In this document: piece after piece, positions 44,611 through 56,805 of the stretch
Layout of the letters: every line of letters begins with the position of its first letter
Numbering within the stretch: the first letter of the stretch is position 1
Assembly (NCBI RefSeq): GCF_963082655.1
Contig: NC_081553.1
Span: forward strand, 225,512,070-225,576,069
Reading direction: 5' to 3'
Source: Stomoxys calcitrans
Taxonomy: Eukaryota > Arthropoda > Insecta > Diptera > Muscidae
Length of the DNA stretch: 64,000 nucleotides
Notes under the pieces: model-generated
Databases searched by the model: none
Told to the model about the DNA's origin: nothing
Seen by the model: the letters and a program-made list of their open reading frames with translations, nothing else
Position numbers and translations under genes: made by a program

Positions 44611-45290
44611 ATTAGGATGAGCCGTTATATTCTTGTGGACTCCTATAGCCCACAAGGGCTTTTGAAGGACCCAGAAGCAGCTAAGGGACTCTCAGCCCCA
44701 TATGGGCTTTTGAAGGACCCAGAAGCAGCTAAGGGACTCCCAGACCCCCCATAAGCTTTTGAAGGACCCAGTAGTAGCTATGGGACCAAAAAGCTGATGA
44801 TTATTTGATTAGGCGGAGTCGCTATATTCTTGCGGACTCCTATAGCCAACAAAGGCTTAAAGGACCCCGAAGCAGCTAAGGGACTCCCAGACCCCTCAAG
44901 GGCTTTTGAAGGACCCAGAGCAGCTTAGGGACCAAAAAGCTGATGATGATTAGATTAGGCTGAGTTGTAGCTACGGGAAGCTATGGGACGAAAAAGCTGA
45001 TGATTATAAGATTAGGCCCAGTCGTTATATTCTTGCGGACTCCTATAGCCGGCAAAGGCTTAAAGGACCCCGAAGCAGCTAAGGGACTCCCAGGCCCCAC
45101 AAGGGCTTTTGAAGGACCCAGAGCAGCTTAGGGACCAAAAAGCTGATGATGATTAGATTAGGCTGAGTTGTTATATTATTGTGGACTTCTATAGCCGACA
45201 AAGGCTTAAAGGATCCAGAAGCTGCTAAGGAACCCAAAAGCTGATGAAGGACTAAGAGTTTGCTAAAGGATCCAGAAGAGAGAAGAGTTA
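44611..45290 (+). repeat. Irregular tandem repeat of ~145-200-bp units
   Basis: Unit starts ATTAGGNNGAGYYGTTATAT fall near 44611, 44808, 45011 and 45157, with a damaged start near 44954. Units share CTTGCGGACTCCTATAGCC, AAGCAGCTAAGGGACTCCCA, GGGCTTTTGAAGGACCCAGA and CAAAAAGCTGATGATGATTA. Inside each unit the CAGCTAAGGGACT/GAAGGACCCAG block is itself repeated. It is unlike the other repeat families here, and the unit is not known to me. Confidence 0.85.
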
Positions 45291-46300
45291 GGGAAGAAGA
45301 CCTACGAAATGAGGCTAACCTTTCGAGGGGCAGAGGTTAGCTTCATTTACTCAAAAATGTTGTTAAGTTATTTAAAGGCTTTATAAGAATCAGTATCAAA
45401 ATTCCTTAAACTTTTTGCTAAAGACATAGCTAAAGCAAAAAAAATTATAAAATAAAGGGCTTTTATGATTTTTCTCTCCTAAAGGCTATCCTTTGATGTG
45501 AGTAATTGCATGCGTTCATATGGAACTGACAGTTATTTTGCCTATGGCATAGTACATATGTAAGTCGCGTCTGAAATTTTCTCCCTTATCGTTGTTTTTC
45601 CATTTTTTTCTTATTTTTGCTCTTTTTTCTGGTAAAGCGCCTAATCGATTTTATGTTTAATCAATTTTTATGATTTAATTCTTAGTAAGACAACTTTATG
45701 CTTTCCTATCTAAAAGCACCTCCTCTTTTCCCCCCACTATTTTCGTTTTGAAGTGAAAAATCGTTTTCATTTCCTCTGTGGGTGGTGATGCCAACATGGC
45801 AAGTGTAGGTATTTCGACGTAAGGACTTATTAATCGAAATCACGTATTTGATTGCCTTGGTGTATGTCATAAAAGTCTCAGGAATCAGTTTGTATGGCAT
45901 ACACACATACATGCACACTTCAAATTTAAAGGCTTGTGGTAAAGCTTGTGCGGTGGTAGAACTTGTCTTGACACAGGTAATCACCTTTTGCTAAGGCCTA
46001 ATACCTTACCCAAGCATAACAATGATTTGTGGTAAACCCTTGGTGATCTATTATCCTCTGTATAATGTGTCGGGTTTTATGTCCAAACACAAAGCCACTG
46101 AACTAATAGTTACAAAAATTAAATAATGAGATGTGGCCTTTGTGGTCAAAGGCAAAATGGATATGAATTGTGGTTTTATTGGGGGGAGTTAAACCAAGCG
46201 CAGGAGAGGGTGAGAAAGGAATGAAGAGATATTCAATGCAATGTTAATAATTTCTATTAAAATTAATTTGTGGAAGAAAAGAGATATTAATAGGAATAAA
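45291..46300. other. Non-coding stretch, nothing recognised
   Basis: A frame at 45706-45984 on the minus strand has no domain signal. No repeat family of the window is seen. Confidence 0.5.
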
Positions 46301-46304
46301 ATAT

Positions 46305-47608
46305 TAACAAATTTCGGCGACATTGAACAATAAATGCGTCTTTAATGGGCCTAAGACCCTAAATCAAGAGATCGGTCTATACGGCAACCATATGCAAATC
46401 TGGACCGATCTGGGCCAAATTGACGAAGGATTTCGAGGGGCCTAACACAACTCACTGTCTCAAATTTCAGCAAAATCGGTTAATAAATGTGGCTTTTAGG
46501 GGCCTAAGACTCATATACGGCAGCTACATCCAAATCTGGTCTATATGGCAGCTATATCCAAATCTGGACCGATCTGGGCCACATTGATGAAGGACGTCGA
46601 AGGGCCTAACACAACTCACTGTCACAAATTTCAGCAAAATCGGATAATAAAAGTGGCTTTTATGGCGAAAGACCCTAAATCGAGAGATCGGTCTATATGG
46701 CAGCTATATCCAAATCTGCACTTATCTGAGCCAAATTAACGAAGGATGTCGAAGGGCCTAACACAACTCACTCTCCCAAATTTCAGCAAAATCGGTTAAT
46801 AAATGTGGCTTTTATGGGCCCAAGACCCTAAATCGGAGGATTGGTCTATATGGCAGCTATATGCAAATCTCAACCGATCTGGGCCAAATTAACGAAGGAT
46901 GTCGAAGGGCCTAAAACAACTCACTGTCCTAAATTTCAGCAAAATCTGTTAATAAATGTGGCTTTTATGGGCCCAAGACCCTAAATCAGAGGATCGGTCT
47001 ATATGGCAGCTATATGTAAATCTGGACCGATCTAGGCCAAATTGACGAAGGATGTCGAAGGGCCTAACACAACTCACTGTCCTAAATTTCAGCAAAATCG
47101 GATAATAAATGTGGCTTTTATGGGCTTAAGACCCTAAATCGGCCGATCGGTCTATATGGCAGCTATATCCAAATCTGGACCGATCTGGGCCAAATTGACG
47201 AAGGATGTCGAAGGGCCTAACACAACTCACTGTCCTAAATTTCAACAAAATCGGATAACAAATGTGGCTTTTATGGGCCTAAGACCCTAAATCGGAGGAT
47301 CGGTCTATATGGGGGCTATTTCAAGATATAGTCCGATATAGCCCATTTTCGAACTTAACCTGCTTATGGACAAAAACAAAAGAATCTGTGCAAAATTTCA
47401 GCTCAATATCTCCATTTTTAAAGACTGTAGCGTGATTTCAACAGACAGACGGACAGACGGACGGACACGTCAAGATCGTCTTAGATTTTTACCCTGATCA
47501 AGAATATATATATTGTACTTTATAGGGTCGGAAATGGATATTTCAATGTGTTGCAAACGGAATGACGAAATTAATATACCCCCATCCTTCGGTGGTGGGT
47601 ATAAAAAA
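46305..47608 (-). mobile_element. DINE-1-like element, 5'-complete, 3'-truncated
   Basis: Seven ~165-bp units share GGGCCTAACACAACTCACTG, TCAGCAAAATCGGATAATAA and GGTCTATATGGCAGCTATAT. They lead to the 5' side, which has GATATAGCCCATTTTCGAAC, AGACTGTAGCGTGATTTCAA, a GACAGACGG tract (47443-47468), ATATTGTACTTTATAGGGTC, GGAAATGGATATTTC and CCCCCATCCTTCGGTGGTGG. This is the reverse of the block order at 21176. The 3' hairpin is missing. Confidence 0.8.
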
Positions 47609-47654
47609 GTGTTTTTAACATTTGCAGTAGATGGGGATAGTAGGAATGTGGTTA

Positions 47655-48900
47655 TCTATTTTATACCCACCACTATAGGATAGGTGGTATATTTTTACAC
47701 TCACTCTGTTGCAACACATCGATATTTCCATTTCCAATCCAAAAAAGTCCGGTTCGTCTGTTGTAATCACGCTACAGCCTTCAAATATTGAGATATTTAG
47801 CTAAAATTTGGCAAAGACCATAAAAATTGAATTTTTTCCGATTTTGCTAAATTTTGAAACAGTGATCTGATCTAGCCATGTCCGTCCGTCACGAACGAGT
47901 AGAGCTAACCGCTTGAAATTTTGCACAGATACTTAATATTGATGAAGGTCGTTGTGGATTGCAAAATGGCCATATCGGTTCAGATTTAGATATAGCTCCC
48001 ATATATGCCAACCTCCCGATTTGACTTCTTAAGCCTTTACCAGCCCCAATTTTTGTCCGATTTAGCTGAAATTTAGCAGGTAGTGTTCTGTTATGACTTC
48101 CAATAACTGTGCTAAGTAGGGTTCAAATCGGTCTATAACCTGATATAGCTCCCATATAAACCGATCCCCTGATTTGACTCTGAGTCCTTAGAAGCCGCAA
48201 TTTTGCTAGCCATGTCCGTCCGTCCGTTTGTTGAAATCACGATAGCGGTCGAACGCGTAGAGCTAACCGCTTGAAATTTTGCACAGATACTTAATATTGA
48301 TGCAGGTCACTGTGGATCTCAAAATGGCCAAATCGGCTCAGATTTAGATATAGCTTCCATATAAGCCAACCTCCCGATTTTACTTCTTGAGCCCTTACAA
48401 ACCGCAATTTTTGTCCGATTTGGCTGAAATTTAGCATGTAGTGTTCTGATATGACTTCCAACAACTGTGCTAAGTACGGTCCAAATCGGTCTATAACCTA
48501 ATATAGCTCCCATATAAACCGATCTCCCGATTTAACTACTTGACCCCTTACAAGCCGCAATTTTTGTACGATTTGACTGAAATTTTGCATGGGGTGTTTT
48601 GTAACGACTTCCAACAACTGTGCCAAATATGGTCCATATCGGTCTATAACCTGATATAGCTCCCATATAAACCGATCTCCCGATTTTACTTCTTGAGTCC
48701 TTACAAGTCGCAATTTTTGCCCGATTTAGCTGAAATTTTGCATGGGGTGTTCTGTAACGACTTCCAACAACTGTGCCAAATACGGTCCAAATCAGTCTTT
48801 AACCTGATATAGCTCTCATGTATATCGGTTTCTCGATCATCCTTGTACGGTTCCTAGAAACTTTAATTTTTGCTGGTTTGACAGAAGCAGAAGCAAAATC
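47655..48900 (+). mobile_element. DINE-1-like element, rearranged
   Basis: The 5' block starts TTTATACCCACCACTATAGG and TTGCAACACATCGATATTTC, but the GTCY tract is short. The block GCCATGTCCGTCCGT, AGAGCTAACCGCTTGAAATT, TTGCACAGATACTTAATATT occurs twice (47874 and 48210), which implies a ~336-bp internal duplication. Units with CCCATATAAACCGATCTCCC and TTGTCCGATTTGGCTGAAAT follow. The end is near GTTTCTCGATC with no hairpin. Confidence 0.72.
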
Positions 48901-49674
48901 CATGGTGGTGTGTTCCCAAGATTCTAATTTCCTATGAATTTTCCAAATTCCTTATTGCCCACACTGTCAACTGACAATAGGAAATCTTTTGAGACCAAGT
49001 TTTCCTTGCATAAGTTCTGCAATTTGTTTTTTTCCTCGACCCCTTGACTTTTTAAACACATCCCCAATGCCTGGGTATGTGTGAAAGCAAAAAACCAACT
49101 TAATAACAAACAAAAGTTTCTTAAATACTTGCGACCATTTCGTTTGTGTATTTTTAATAAACTTTTCTAATTAAAACTATTTGAAAAACCGAAACAAGGA
49201 GTTATGCCGATGTAGATCGTCGTCTCCATACTTCCTCTACTGCAGCTACTGTATGAAGTGATACATTTTATTATTAATTTCTTAACTTATATGCCGCCAC
49301 ATTCACATACAATGTCTACGAGAACACCACATTGGCTGTATAATGTCGTATACTTGGGATTTTATCATTACAAGCAAAAAATAAAGACAATGGGCCACAT
49401 AGTGTAAACTCTCTCATTCCATTGACTGTATCATTGTGAATTCGCGCCCCCTTCCTGGCATAGAGGCAAAACAAGGAAAAGAAACTTCATTTTCTAAAGG
49501 CAGACAATTAAGTCGTATGTGGTGGGGAAAAAGTCAAATGGGCCAAAAGCCACATCATCCATAATAACTTAAAAAGTTAGAGGAGCCACCACTAACAGCA
49601 ATACGACCAGCATCACGACTCCACGACACAGGGTTGCCAATGATTTTTTTGTTTTACAATTTCTGTTTAAAAAA
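48901..49674. other. Non-coding stretch, nothing recognised
   Basis: No repeat family or long frame. CTTATATGCCGCCACATTC at 49283 is a possible decayed CATACGCC word. Confidence 0.5.
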
Positions 49675-49675
49675 T

Positions 49676-51062
49676 AAACAAGTAAAATCGTGCTAAGTTC
49701 GGCCGGGCCGAATGTTATATACCCTCCACCACGGTCGCATCGGTCGAGTTCTTTGCGCAGTATCTGTTTTTAGGCAAACAAAGTGTAATGAATAAGGACG
49801 GGGGGGCAGCTATATCAAGTTATAGTCCGATTAGGGGCTCAAGAAGCGAAATCGGGAGATGGGTTTATATGGGAGCTGTATCAAGCTACAGATCGATTCT
49901 GATCATACTGCACACGTATGTTGAAGGCCATGGCAGGAGCCATTATACAAAATTTGTGCCAAATCGGATGAGAATTGCGCCCTCTAGAGGCTCAAGAAGT
50001 CAAGACCCAAAATCAGTTCATATGGCAGCTATATCAGGTTATAGACCGATTTGAACCATACTTAGCACAGTTATTGGAAGTGATATAAAAACACTATGTG
50101 CAAAATTTTAGTCAAATCGGACGATAATTGCGCCCTCTTGAGGCTCATGAAGTCAAGACCCAAGATTGGTTTATATGGCAGCTATACCAGGTTATAGACC
50201 GATTTGAACCATCCTTAGCACAGTTGTGGTAAGTGCTATCACAACACTAAGTGCAAAATTTCAGTCAAATCGGACAAAAATTGCGCCCTCTAGAGGCTCA
50301 AGAAGTCAAGACCCAATACCGATTTATATGGCAGCTATATCAGGTTATGGACCGATTTGAACCATGTTTAGAACGGTTGTTGGCAGTTGTATAAAAACAC
50401 TTTGTGCAAAATTTCAGTCAAATCGGACTAGAAATGCGCCCTCTAGAGGCTCAAGAAGTCAAGACCCCAGATCGGTTTGTATGACAGCTATATCAGGTTA
50501 TTGACCGATTAGGATCATACTTGGCACAATTGTTGGAAGTGATATCACAATACTAAGTGCGAAATTTCAATCAAATCGGACGCAATTTGCGCCCTCTGGA
50601 GGCTCAAGAAGTCAAGACCCAAGATCGGTTTATATGGCAGTTATATCAGGTTATGAAACGATTAGGACCATACTTGGCACAGTTGTTGGAGGTGATATAA
50701 CAACACTATGTGCGAAATTTCAGTCGAATCGGACTAGAAATGCGCCCTCTAGAGGCTCAAGAAGTCAAGACCCACGATCAGTTCATATGGCAGCTATATC
50801 AGGTTATAGACCGATTTGGCCCATTTACAATCCCAACTGACCTACACTAATAAGAAGTATTTGTGCGAAATTTTGAGCGGCTAGCTCTACTCCTTCAAAA
50901 GTTAGCGTGCTTTCGACAGACAGACAGACGGACGGACAGACGGACGAACAGACGGACGGACATGGCTAGTTCGACTTATGGGGTCTTAGACGCATATTTC
51001 GAGGTGTTACAAACAGAATGACGAAATTAGTTTACCCCCAACCTATGGTGGAGGGTATAAAA
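49676..51062 (-). mobile_element. DINE-1-like element, complete-looking, ~1.4 kb
   Basis: This is one of the best full copies. At the 3' end, reverse of AACAAGTAAAATCGTGCTAA, the hairpin TTCGGCCGGGCCGAA (49698-49712) is followed by TATATACCCTCCACCACGG. Six units of about 170 bp follow (TGCGCCCTCTAGAGGCTCAA, GAAGTCAAGACCC, GGTTTATATGGCAGC). At the 5' end a GACAGACGGACGGACAG tract (50920-50962) is followed by ATTTCGAGGTGTTACAAAC, AGAATGACGAAATTAG and CCTATGGTGGAGGGTATAAA. The inverted words TATACCCTCCACCA and TGGTGGAGGGTATA near the two ends are the sub-terminal inverted repeats expected of DINE-1/HINE elements. Confidence 0.85.
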
Positions 51063-52140
51063 ATAGCAAAATTTTGCTGGTAAATTTAATGAATATCAAA
51101 TATTATTCTTATCAACAAAGGAAAAGGGAATTTCAAATAAAATTTCTAAAAAATAATTTTTTAAGAAATACTGAAAAATTTTTCATAAAAATCAAATTTT
51201 GAATAAAATTTTTCCTAAAACTGAATTTTGATGAGTTTTTCTATGAAAACAAAATTTCCACTAGATTTCTATTAAAATCAATAAAAAATGCTTTTTAAAA
51301 AATTTTTTTAATTTTTTTTTTTTTTTTAGTTGTCTCGGCAGCTCTGTCCCCTTGTTTCCTTATGACTCTTTGCTTACAGTAAACCAAAATAAAAGGCTGA
51401 CAAACAGACCCAAAACACACACAAACAAAAGAAAGCAACACAACAAGCAAGCAAGGAAAAACTGTAACAAAATAATCAGCAGAAATCCCTTTGTATGTGT
51501 TCGACAATATGTGCGACTTTGTTTTGGTGGCTCTTTAAGTTATACAGACATGAGCCCACAAACGGACGGACGGACGGACAAACAGACAGCCAGATAAATA
51601 GATATATGCGAGAGACGACAGCAACGAAAGATGTTGTAAATTCGCGCACTTGTCATCAATTTATAAAATCATTATCAACGTCACAACATGAAACTGCTAC
51701 GGCAGCAAGGCTGGCAGCCTCTTTAACCAAACGACCAAGTTTTATTATACACACAGGCAGAAAACAAAGCAAGCTCTCACCCTGAGTAGACACAGAAGGA
51801 CAGACACGAGATGATTGCGAGTGTGTACCACTTTGGGTTGTCAAAAAAAAAAGAAATATGCCTTTAAGGCTTAAATGTTCAAAAGCATAATCGAGATGAC
51901 TTGTATAGCGCAACGTATGACTCTGTGTGGTGGTGGTCTTTGGTTACAGAAAGGGATACCCCCACATTTGGGCTAATTTTTTGCCATTTTCATTTCTTGC
52001 CAAAACTCGTATAACAAATGTTTTCTTGTATTTGCCATCATATTTAATAGCTTATTAGGAGCTATGATTTTTTTTTTGTGAGTTAGTGGCGGAGAGAGGA
52101 AACTGAAAAGTTGTCTTAGAAGGGGAAATAAGTAAAAAGG
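51063..52140. other. AT-rich non-coding stretch, nothing recognised
   Basis: T-run near 51300-51328 and A-runs are present. A small GGACGGACGGACGG tract at 51565 stands alone. Overlapping frames at 51295-51913 on both strands show no domain. Confidence 0.5.
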
Positions 52141-52142
52141 CG

Positions 52143-52330
52143 TTAAGTTAGGCCGGACCGAACTTTGGATACCCAACACATATCGTCATAAGAATGCATA
52201 CTTTATGCCCTCATATCAGCTTTATTGAAATATGGTCCGATTTGGACCAAATTGAGTGCTCCACGGACATTGAGTGGTCTAATAAGAACAAGTCATTGTT
52301 CAAAGACCAATATATTTTAGATCAAGAGTA
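52143..52330 (-). mobile_element. DINE-1-like 3' end fragment
   Basis: TTAGGCCGGACCGAA (52148-52162), then CTTTGGATACCCAACACA, is a variant 3' hairpin and sub-terminal block. The matching variant in the other direction ends the element at 58650. It runs out into family D by about 52330. Confidence 0.65.
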
Positions 52331-53975
52331 GAGTACGAATTTCATAATAAAAGTTGCGTCCAAGTATATGGGCGACCGCCCCAGCCTCAAAACCCCTTAA
52401 AATAGGTTTATTTGACGATCATGACAATATGGAGCTCAAATGAAAGGTATGCGGGAGTAGATTACGAATATGGTCAGGAAGTAGGAATAGGCTTTATAAT
52501 TTATTGATATCGGGAGGGGGGGAGGACCCTCCCCCTTACTCCAAAAGTTCTAACCAAAAAAAAAGTGAACAAATCGGGACAATATGGGATTTAAATGAAA
52601 GGTATTCAAGAGTAGAGAACGAGTTTTATAATAAAAGTTGGGTCCAAGTATCTGGGGGACCACCACATCCTCAAAACCCCTCAATATAGGTTTATTTGAC
52701 GATCATAACAATATGGAGCTCAAATGAAAGATATTCGGGAGTATATTACAAATATGGTCTGGAAGTAGGAATAGGCTTTATAATTTATTGATATCGGGAG
52801 GGGGGGAGGACCCTCCCCCTTAACCCAAAAGTACTACCCAAAAATAAACGTAGACAGATCAGGACAATATGGGATTCAAATGAAAGGTATTCAAGAGTAA
52901 AGTACGAATTTTATAATAAAAGTTGGGTCCAGGTACCTGGGGGGCCGCCCTAGCCCTAAAACCCTTTAAAATAGGTTTATTTGACGATCATGACAATATG
53001 GGAGTCAAATGAAAGGTATTCGGGAGTAGATTACGAATATGGTCAGGAAATAGGAATAGGCTTTATAATTTATTGATAACGGAAGGGGCGGACCCTCTAC
53101 CGTTACCCCAAAAACACCACCCCAAATCTAAAGTGGGCCGATAAGGATAGTATGGGTATCAAATGAAAAGTATACGGGAGAAGATAACGAATCTGACATA
53201 CAGCTTCGAGTCGAAGTATAGGGGGTCAACCCACCCCCACAAAAACGCCCAAAATGGGCATATTAGCCAATCACGGATAAATGGGACTCGATGTGTTTGT
53301 TTCATATAGACTTAAAAAGGGCATAACCGATTTTCTCGAAATTTTCGCATATTTTGTAGGTTGGTCTGGTAGGAAACATAGGCTAAATAATTATTCAGTA
53401 TCGGAAGGGGGATGGACCCTCCCCCTTATGACAAAAACACAACCCAAAATCAAAAGTGAACCGATCGGGGCAAATTGGGTATCAAATGAAAGGTATTGGG
53501 GAGTAGAATACGAAAATGGTATTAAAATTGGAGTCTAAGTACCCATCGGACCGCCCCAACCCCAAAACTCCCCCAAATAGACATATTGGACGCTTATTTT
53601 AATATGGGGCTCAAATGAAAGGTATTGGGGAGTAGATTACGAATATGGCATAAAACATTAGGTCCAAGTAATGGGAGGTCGCTAACCCCCAAATACCTTC
53701 AAATTGACATATTAGCCGACCACGGCTATATGGGACTCATATGAAAGTTATTAGGTAGTTGATTACGAATATGACATTAAAATTTGCATTCACGTCTTGT
53801 TGGCGCTTTTCCTCCTAAATATGCGTCAAATGGGTTATTGGACCCATTATGTCAAATGGGACTCATATGAAAGGTGTTTGAAAGTAGAAAACGAATTTGA
53901 TTTCCAATTTTGGAGCCAAGTGTTTTTGGGTACGCCCTAAAGCACCCCCTAAACTGAACTTAATTTCCGTGGGGA
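52331..53975 (-). repeat. Family D block, minus orientation
   Basis: Units share GACGATCATGACAATATGG, CTCAAATGAAAGGTATTCGG, GAGTAGATTACGAATATGGT, CAGGAAGTAGGAATAGGC, TTATAATTTATTGAT and GGGGGGAGGACCCTCCCCCT. The inner run of G then C makes a short stem in each unit. Unit spacing varies from about 240 to 300 bp. Short frames (52504, 53281) cross units and are not genes. Confidence 0.75.
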
Positions 53976-53977
53976 AT

Positions 53978-54632
53978 GAAGAAAACGAATTTCGTCAAAA
54001 TCGGACCATAAATGCGCTTTTTGTGGGGCCAAGACCTTAAATCTAGAGATCGGTCTATATGGCAGCTATACCGAAATCAGAACCGATCTGGGCTAAATTG
54101 AAGAGGGATGTCGAAAGGCTTAACACAACTTACTGTCCCAAATTTCGGCGAAATCGGACAATGAATGCGTCTTTTAGGGGCCCAAGACCAAAACAAAATC
54201 GGATATTAAATGTGGCTTTTATGGACCTAAGTCCCTCAATCGGCGGATCGGTCTATATGGCAGCTTTATCCAAATCTGGACCGATCGGCGCCAAATTGAA
54301 GAAGGATATCGAGTGGGCAAACACAGCTCACTGCAGAATCGGATAAAAAATTTTAAGGGCGTAAGACCCCAAATCGACTAATCGGTCTCTATGGGGGCTA
54401 TATCAAGATATAGTCCGATATAGCCCATCTTCGAAGTTAACCTGCCTATGGACAAAAAAAAGAATCTCTGCAAAGTTTCAGCTTTATATCTCCATTTTTA
54501 AAGACTGTAGCGTGATTTCAACAGACAGACGGACGGACATTGCTAGGATCAGAAATGCATATTTCGATGTGCTGCAAACGGAATGGCAATACGGATAAAC
54601 CCTCATCCTTCGGTGGTGGGTATAAAAAGATA
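53978..54632 (-). mobile_element. DINE-1-like element, 5' part
   Basis: About two and a half units (ACAACTTACTGTCCCAAATT, GGTCTATATGGCAGCTATAC) lead to the 5' side with AGACTGTAGCGTGATTTC, ACAGACAGACGGACGGACA, GAAATGCATATTTCGATG and TCATCCTTCGGTGGTGGG. The 3' part is missing. Confidence 0.75.
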
Positions 54633-54677
54633 GAAAATGGTCTTAATAGCCTAGAAAAAAGTTGTTAGAGGAACCTA

Positions 54678-54912
54678 TTGGGTTGCCCAAAAAGTAATTG
54701 CGGATTTTTTAAAAGAAAGTAAATGCAAATCATAAAGCTTAGAATGAACTTCAATCAAATATACTTTATTTACACTTTTTTTCTAAAGCAAGCTAAAAGT
54801 AACAGCTGATAACTGACAGAAGAAAGAATGCAATTACAGAGTCACAAGCTGTGAAAAAATTTGTCAACGCCGACTATATGAAAAATTCGCAATTACTTTT
54901 TGGGCAACCCAA
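54678..54912. mobile_element. Mariner-type MITE, 235 bp
   Basis: TIRs match the family. TA lies to the left (54676-54677), but TT follows the right end, so one base of the target site has probably changed. The interior has AAATGCAAATCATAAAGC in place of the usual T-rich word. Confidence 0.88.
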
Positions 54913-55975
54913 TTTATCCACATTAAGCTTAAGGGCATCAAAACCTTGTGCATATGTTTGAAAGCCTAGAAAGAGCGCTTGATTCATTCTAAAGTACAAG
55001 TCTGTCTGCCTGGAAACTTGCTAAACACAATGCATGTTGGAGAATTTACGAAATTCCTTACAGCCCAACTTTACCTCTGGTTTTTCAGCGACATATTTCT
55101 TAATGTCGCCGAAAACTTCATAAGAACATGGCATAAAACACAAAATATTCTTTAAATCTCGCCTCTTCAATCTCTCGCATCGTAATAGCCCAAACATATG
55201 TCAACTTTCAGCCAACTATTGCTTTCCAAGTATGTGTTAACTTATGCTAAGCAATATGAAACCCATACGGAAGTCAAAGTTTAATGTTTCTTACACACAC
55301 ACACACACACACTCCCATATGCAGAAAATTAATGTTCAAACATTGATAGCCTCATAACAAGCAGGAAAACTGTGTTGTTTTTCTTCACTTAAAAAACTTT
55401 TGCTATTAGACAGATTGTTGCTAGCGTTGTTGATAATGATGATGGTGGTAGTGGTGGTGGTGGTGGTGCTGAACTTAGTGTTGTGTTGATACTTTTCAAC
55501 AACATTGTCTCCAAACAACAATATCCTTTGCCAATTTATTGTTGTGTTATGAGAATTTTTGAACAAAAACATGGGATAACAGATTTTATTCCTCCGTTCG
55601 ACAAGCATGAAAACTTTGCCAAACCACACATGCACTACAACTGATACCACACCGCCAAACTCAAAGGACTAATTTTAGACTACATAAAAGAATTTGGCTT
55701 AATAAGACAACAGAGAGCTCTTGTGGTATTTTCTTAAATGGAAAACAATTTACACCAGGGATTAGCAGTGATTTTGGGGGGCGATAAATTTGAAAAACAA
55801 TTTTAGGAGAGAGGGGAAAATTCAAGCCAATGCATACAAATGAGAGGGAGGGGAGGGAGATGAGGGGGGGTGGTAAGTCAAATATAACTCATGATAGTCA
55901 ATTCGAACAGATACAAGCCTTCTAGAATTCGTTTTTAAAAAAAAACAAATTTTCAGAAATAGTAGTAGGGTACAA
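54913..55975. other. Non-coding stretch with (CA)n and GGT repeats
   Basis: (AC)n at 55294-55312, a GGTGGTGGTGG tract at 55443-55469, and purine-rich GAGGG runs at 55845-55870. No gene or repeat family is recognised. Confidence 0.5.
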
Positions 55976-55979
55976 ATTC

Positions 55980-56805
55980 GTAATTATTTATACTCGTATT
56001 TAACTCTCAAATAACTTTCATAAGAATCCCATATTTTCCCGTTCGGTATACAAGTCCATTTGGGGCATAATTTTAGGGTGGGCCACTTCCGGGTAATTGA
56101 CCCAGATTTTCATATAACTTTTGTATTCCACTCTCAAATACCTTTCCTTTGAGCCCTTTCTTGTCCAATTCGGTGCACAAGTCCATTTAGGACAAAACTT
56201 TGAAGGGGGGCGACCCGCCAGGTATAGACCCCAGACTTGAATATAATTTCAAGTACCATTCGTTTGAATCCCATAGTGTACCGATCAGCCTACATGTCCG
56301 TTCGCCGGTGATTTTTGGTATGGGCCGGTCACCTTGGGACTTGACCCCAAATTTTCATACAAGTTTTGTCTTCTACTTCCAATTACCTTTTATTTGATAC
56401 CCATATTTCCCCAATCGATAAACATGTCATTTTTCAGCGGCTTTTGGGGGTGGGGCGGGCCACAAGAAACCTGGGGTCGAATTGTTATATCAATTTCGTA
56501 CTTTACTCTTAAATACCTTTCATTTAATACCCATGTTGTGCCAATCGGTAGACGTGTCCATTTGGATGGGTTCTGGGATAGGGCATCCCCCACGATGATT
56601 TGGTGATTGGGTAACCATAAGGTGCCATAAAAAATTTCACTTAAATCGATGCACTCATCTTCAAAATCTGATGTTTTTGAAAATTGTGATTAGGGAAAGA
56701 ATATGCCCCTCGCGGATATTACAAAATGAAGTACTTAATTTCCACCAGGGGGCTGAACTCTACTGTCTGTGAAAATTTCATGAAAATCGGTTCAGCCGAT
56801 TTTAT
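55980..56805 (+). repeat. Family D block, + orientation
   Basis: Four or five units share TCTCAAATACCTTTC, ATTTGATACCCATA, GGTACACAAGTCCATTT and GGGGTGGGGCGGGCC-type words. The tail has GGTAACCATAAGGTGCCATA, GAAAATTTCATGAAAATCGG and TTCAGCCGATTTTATACCC, which directly meets the next DINE-1-like element. Confidence 0.72.
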
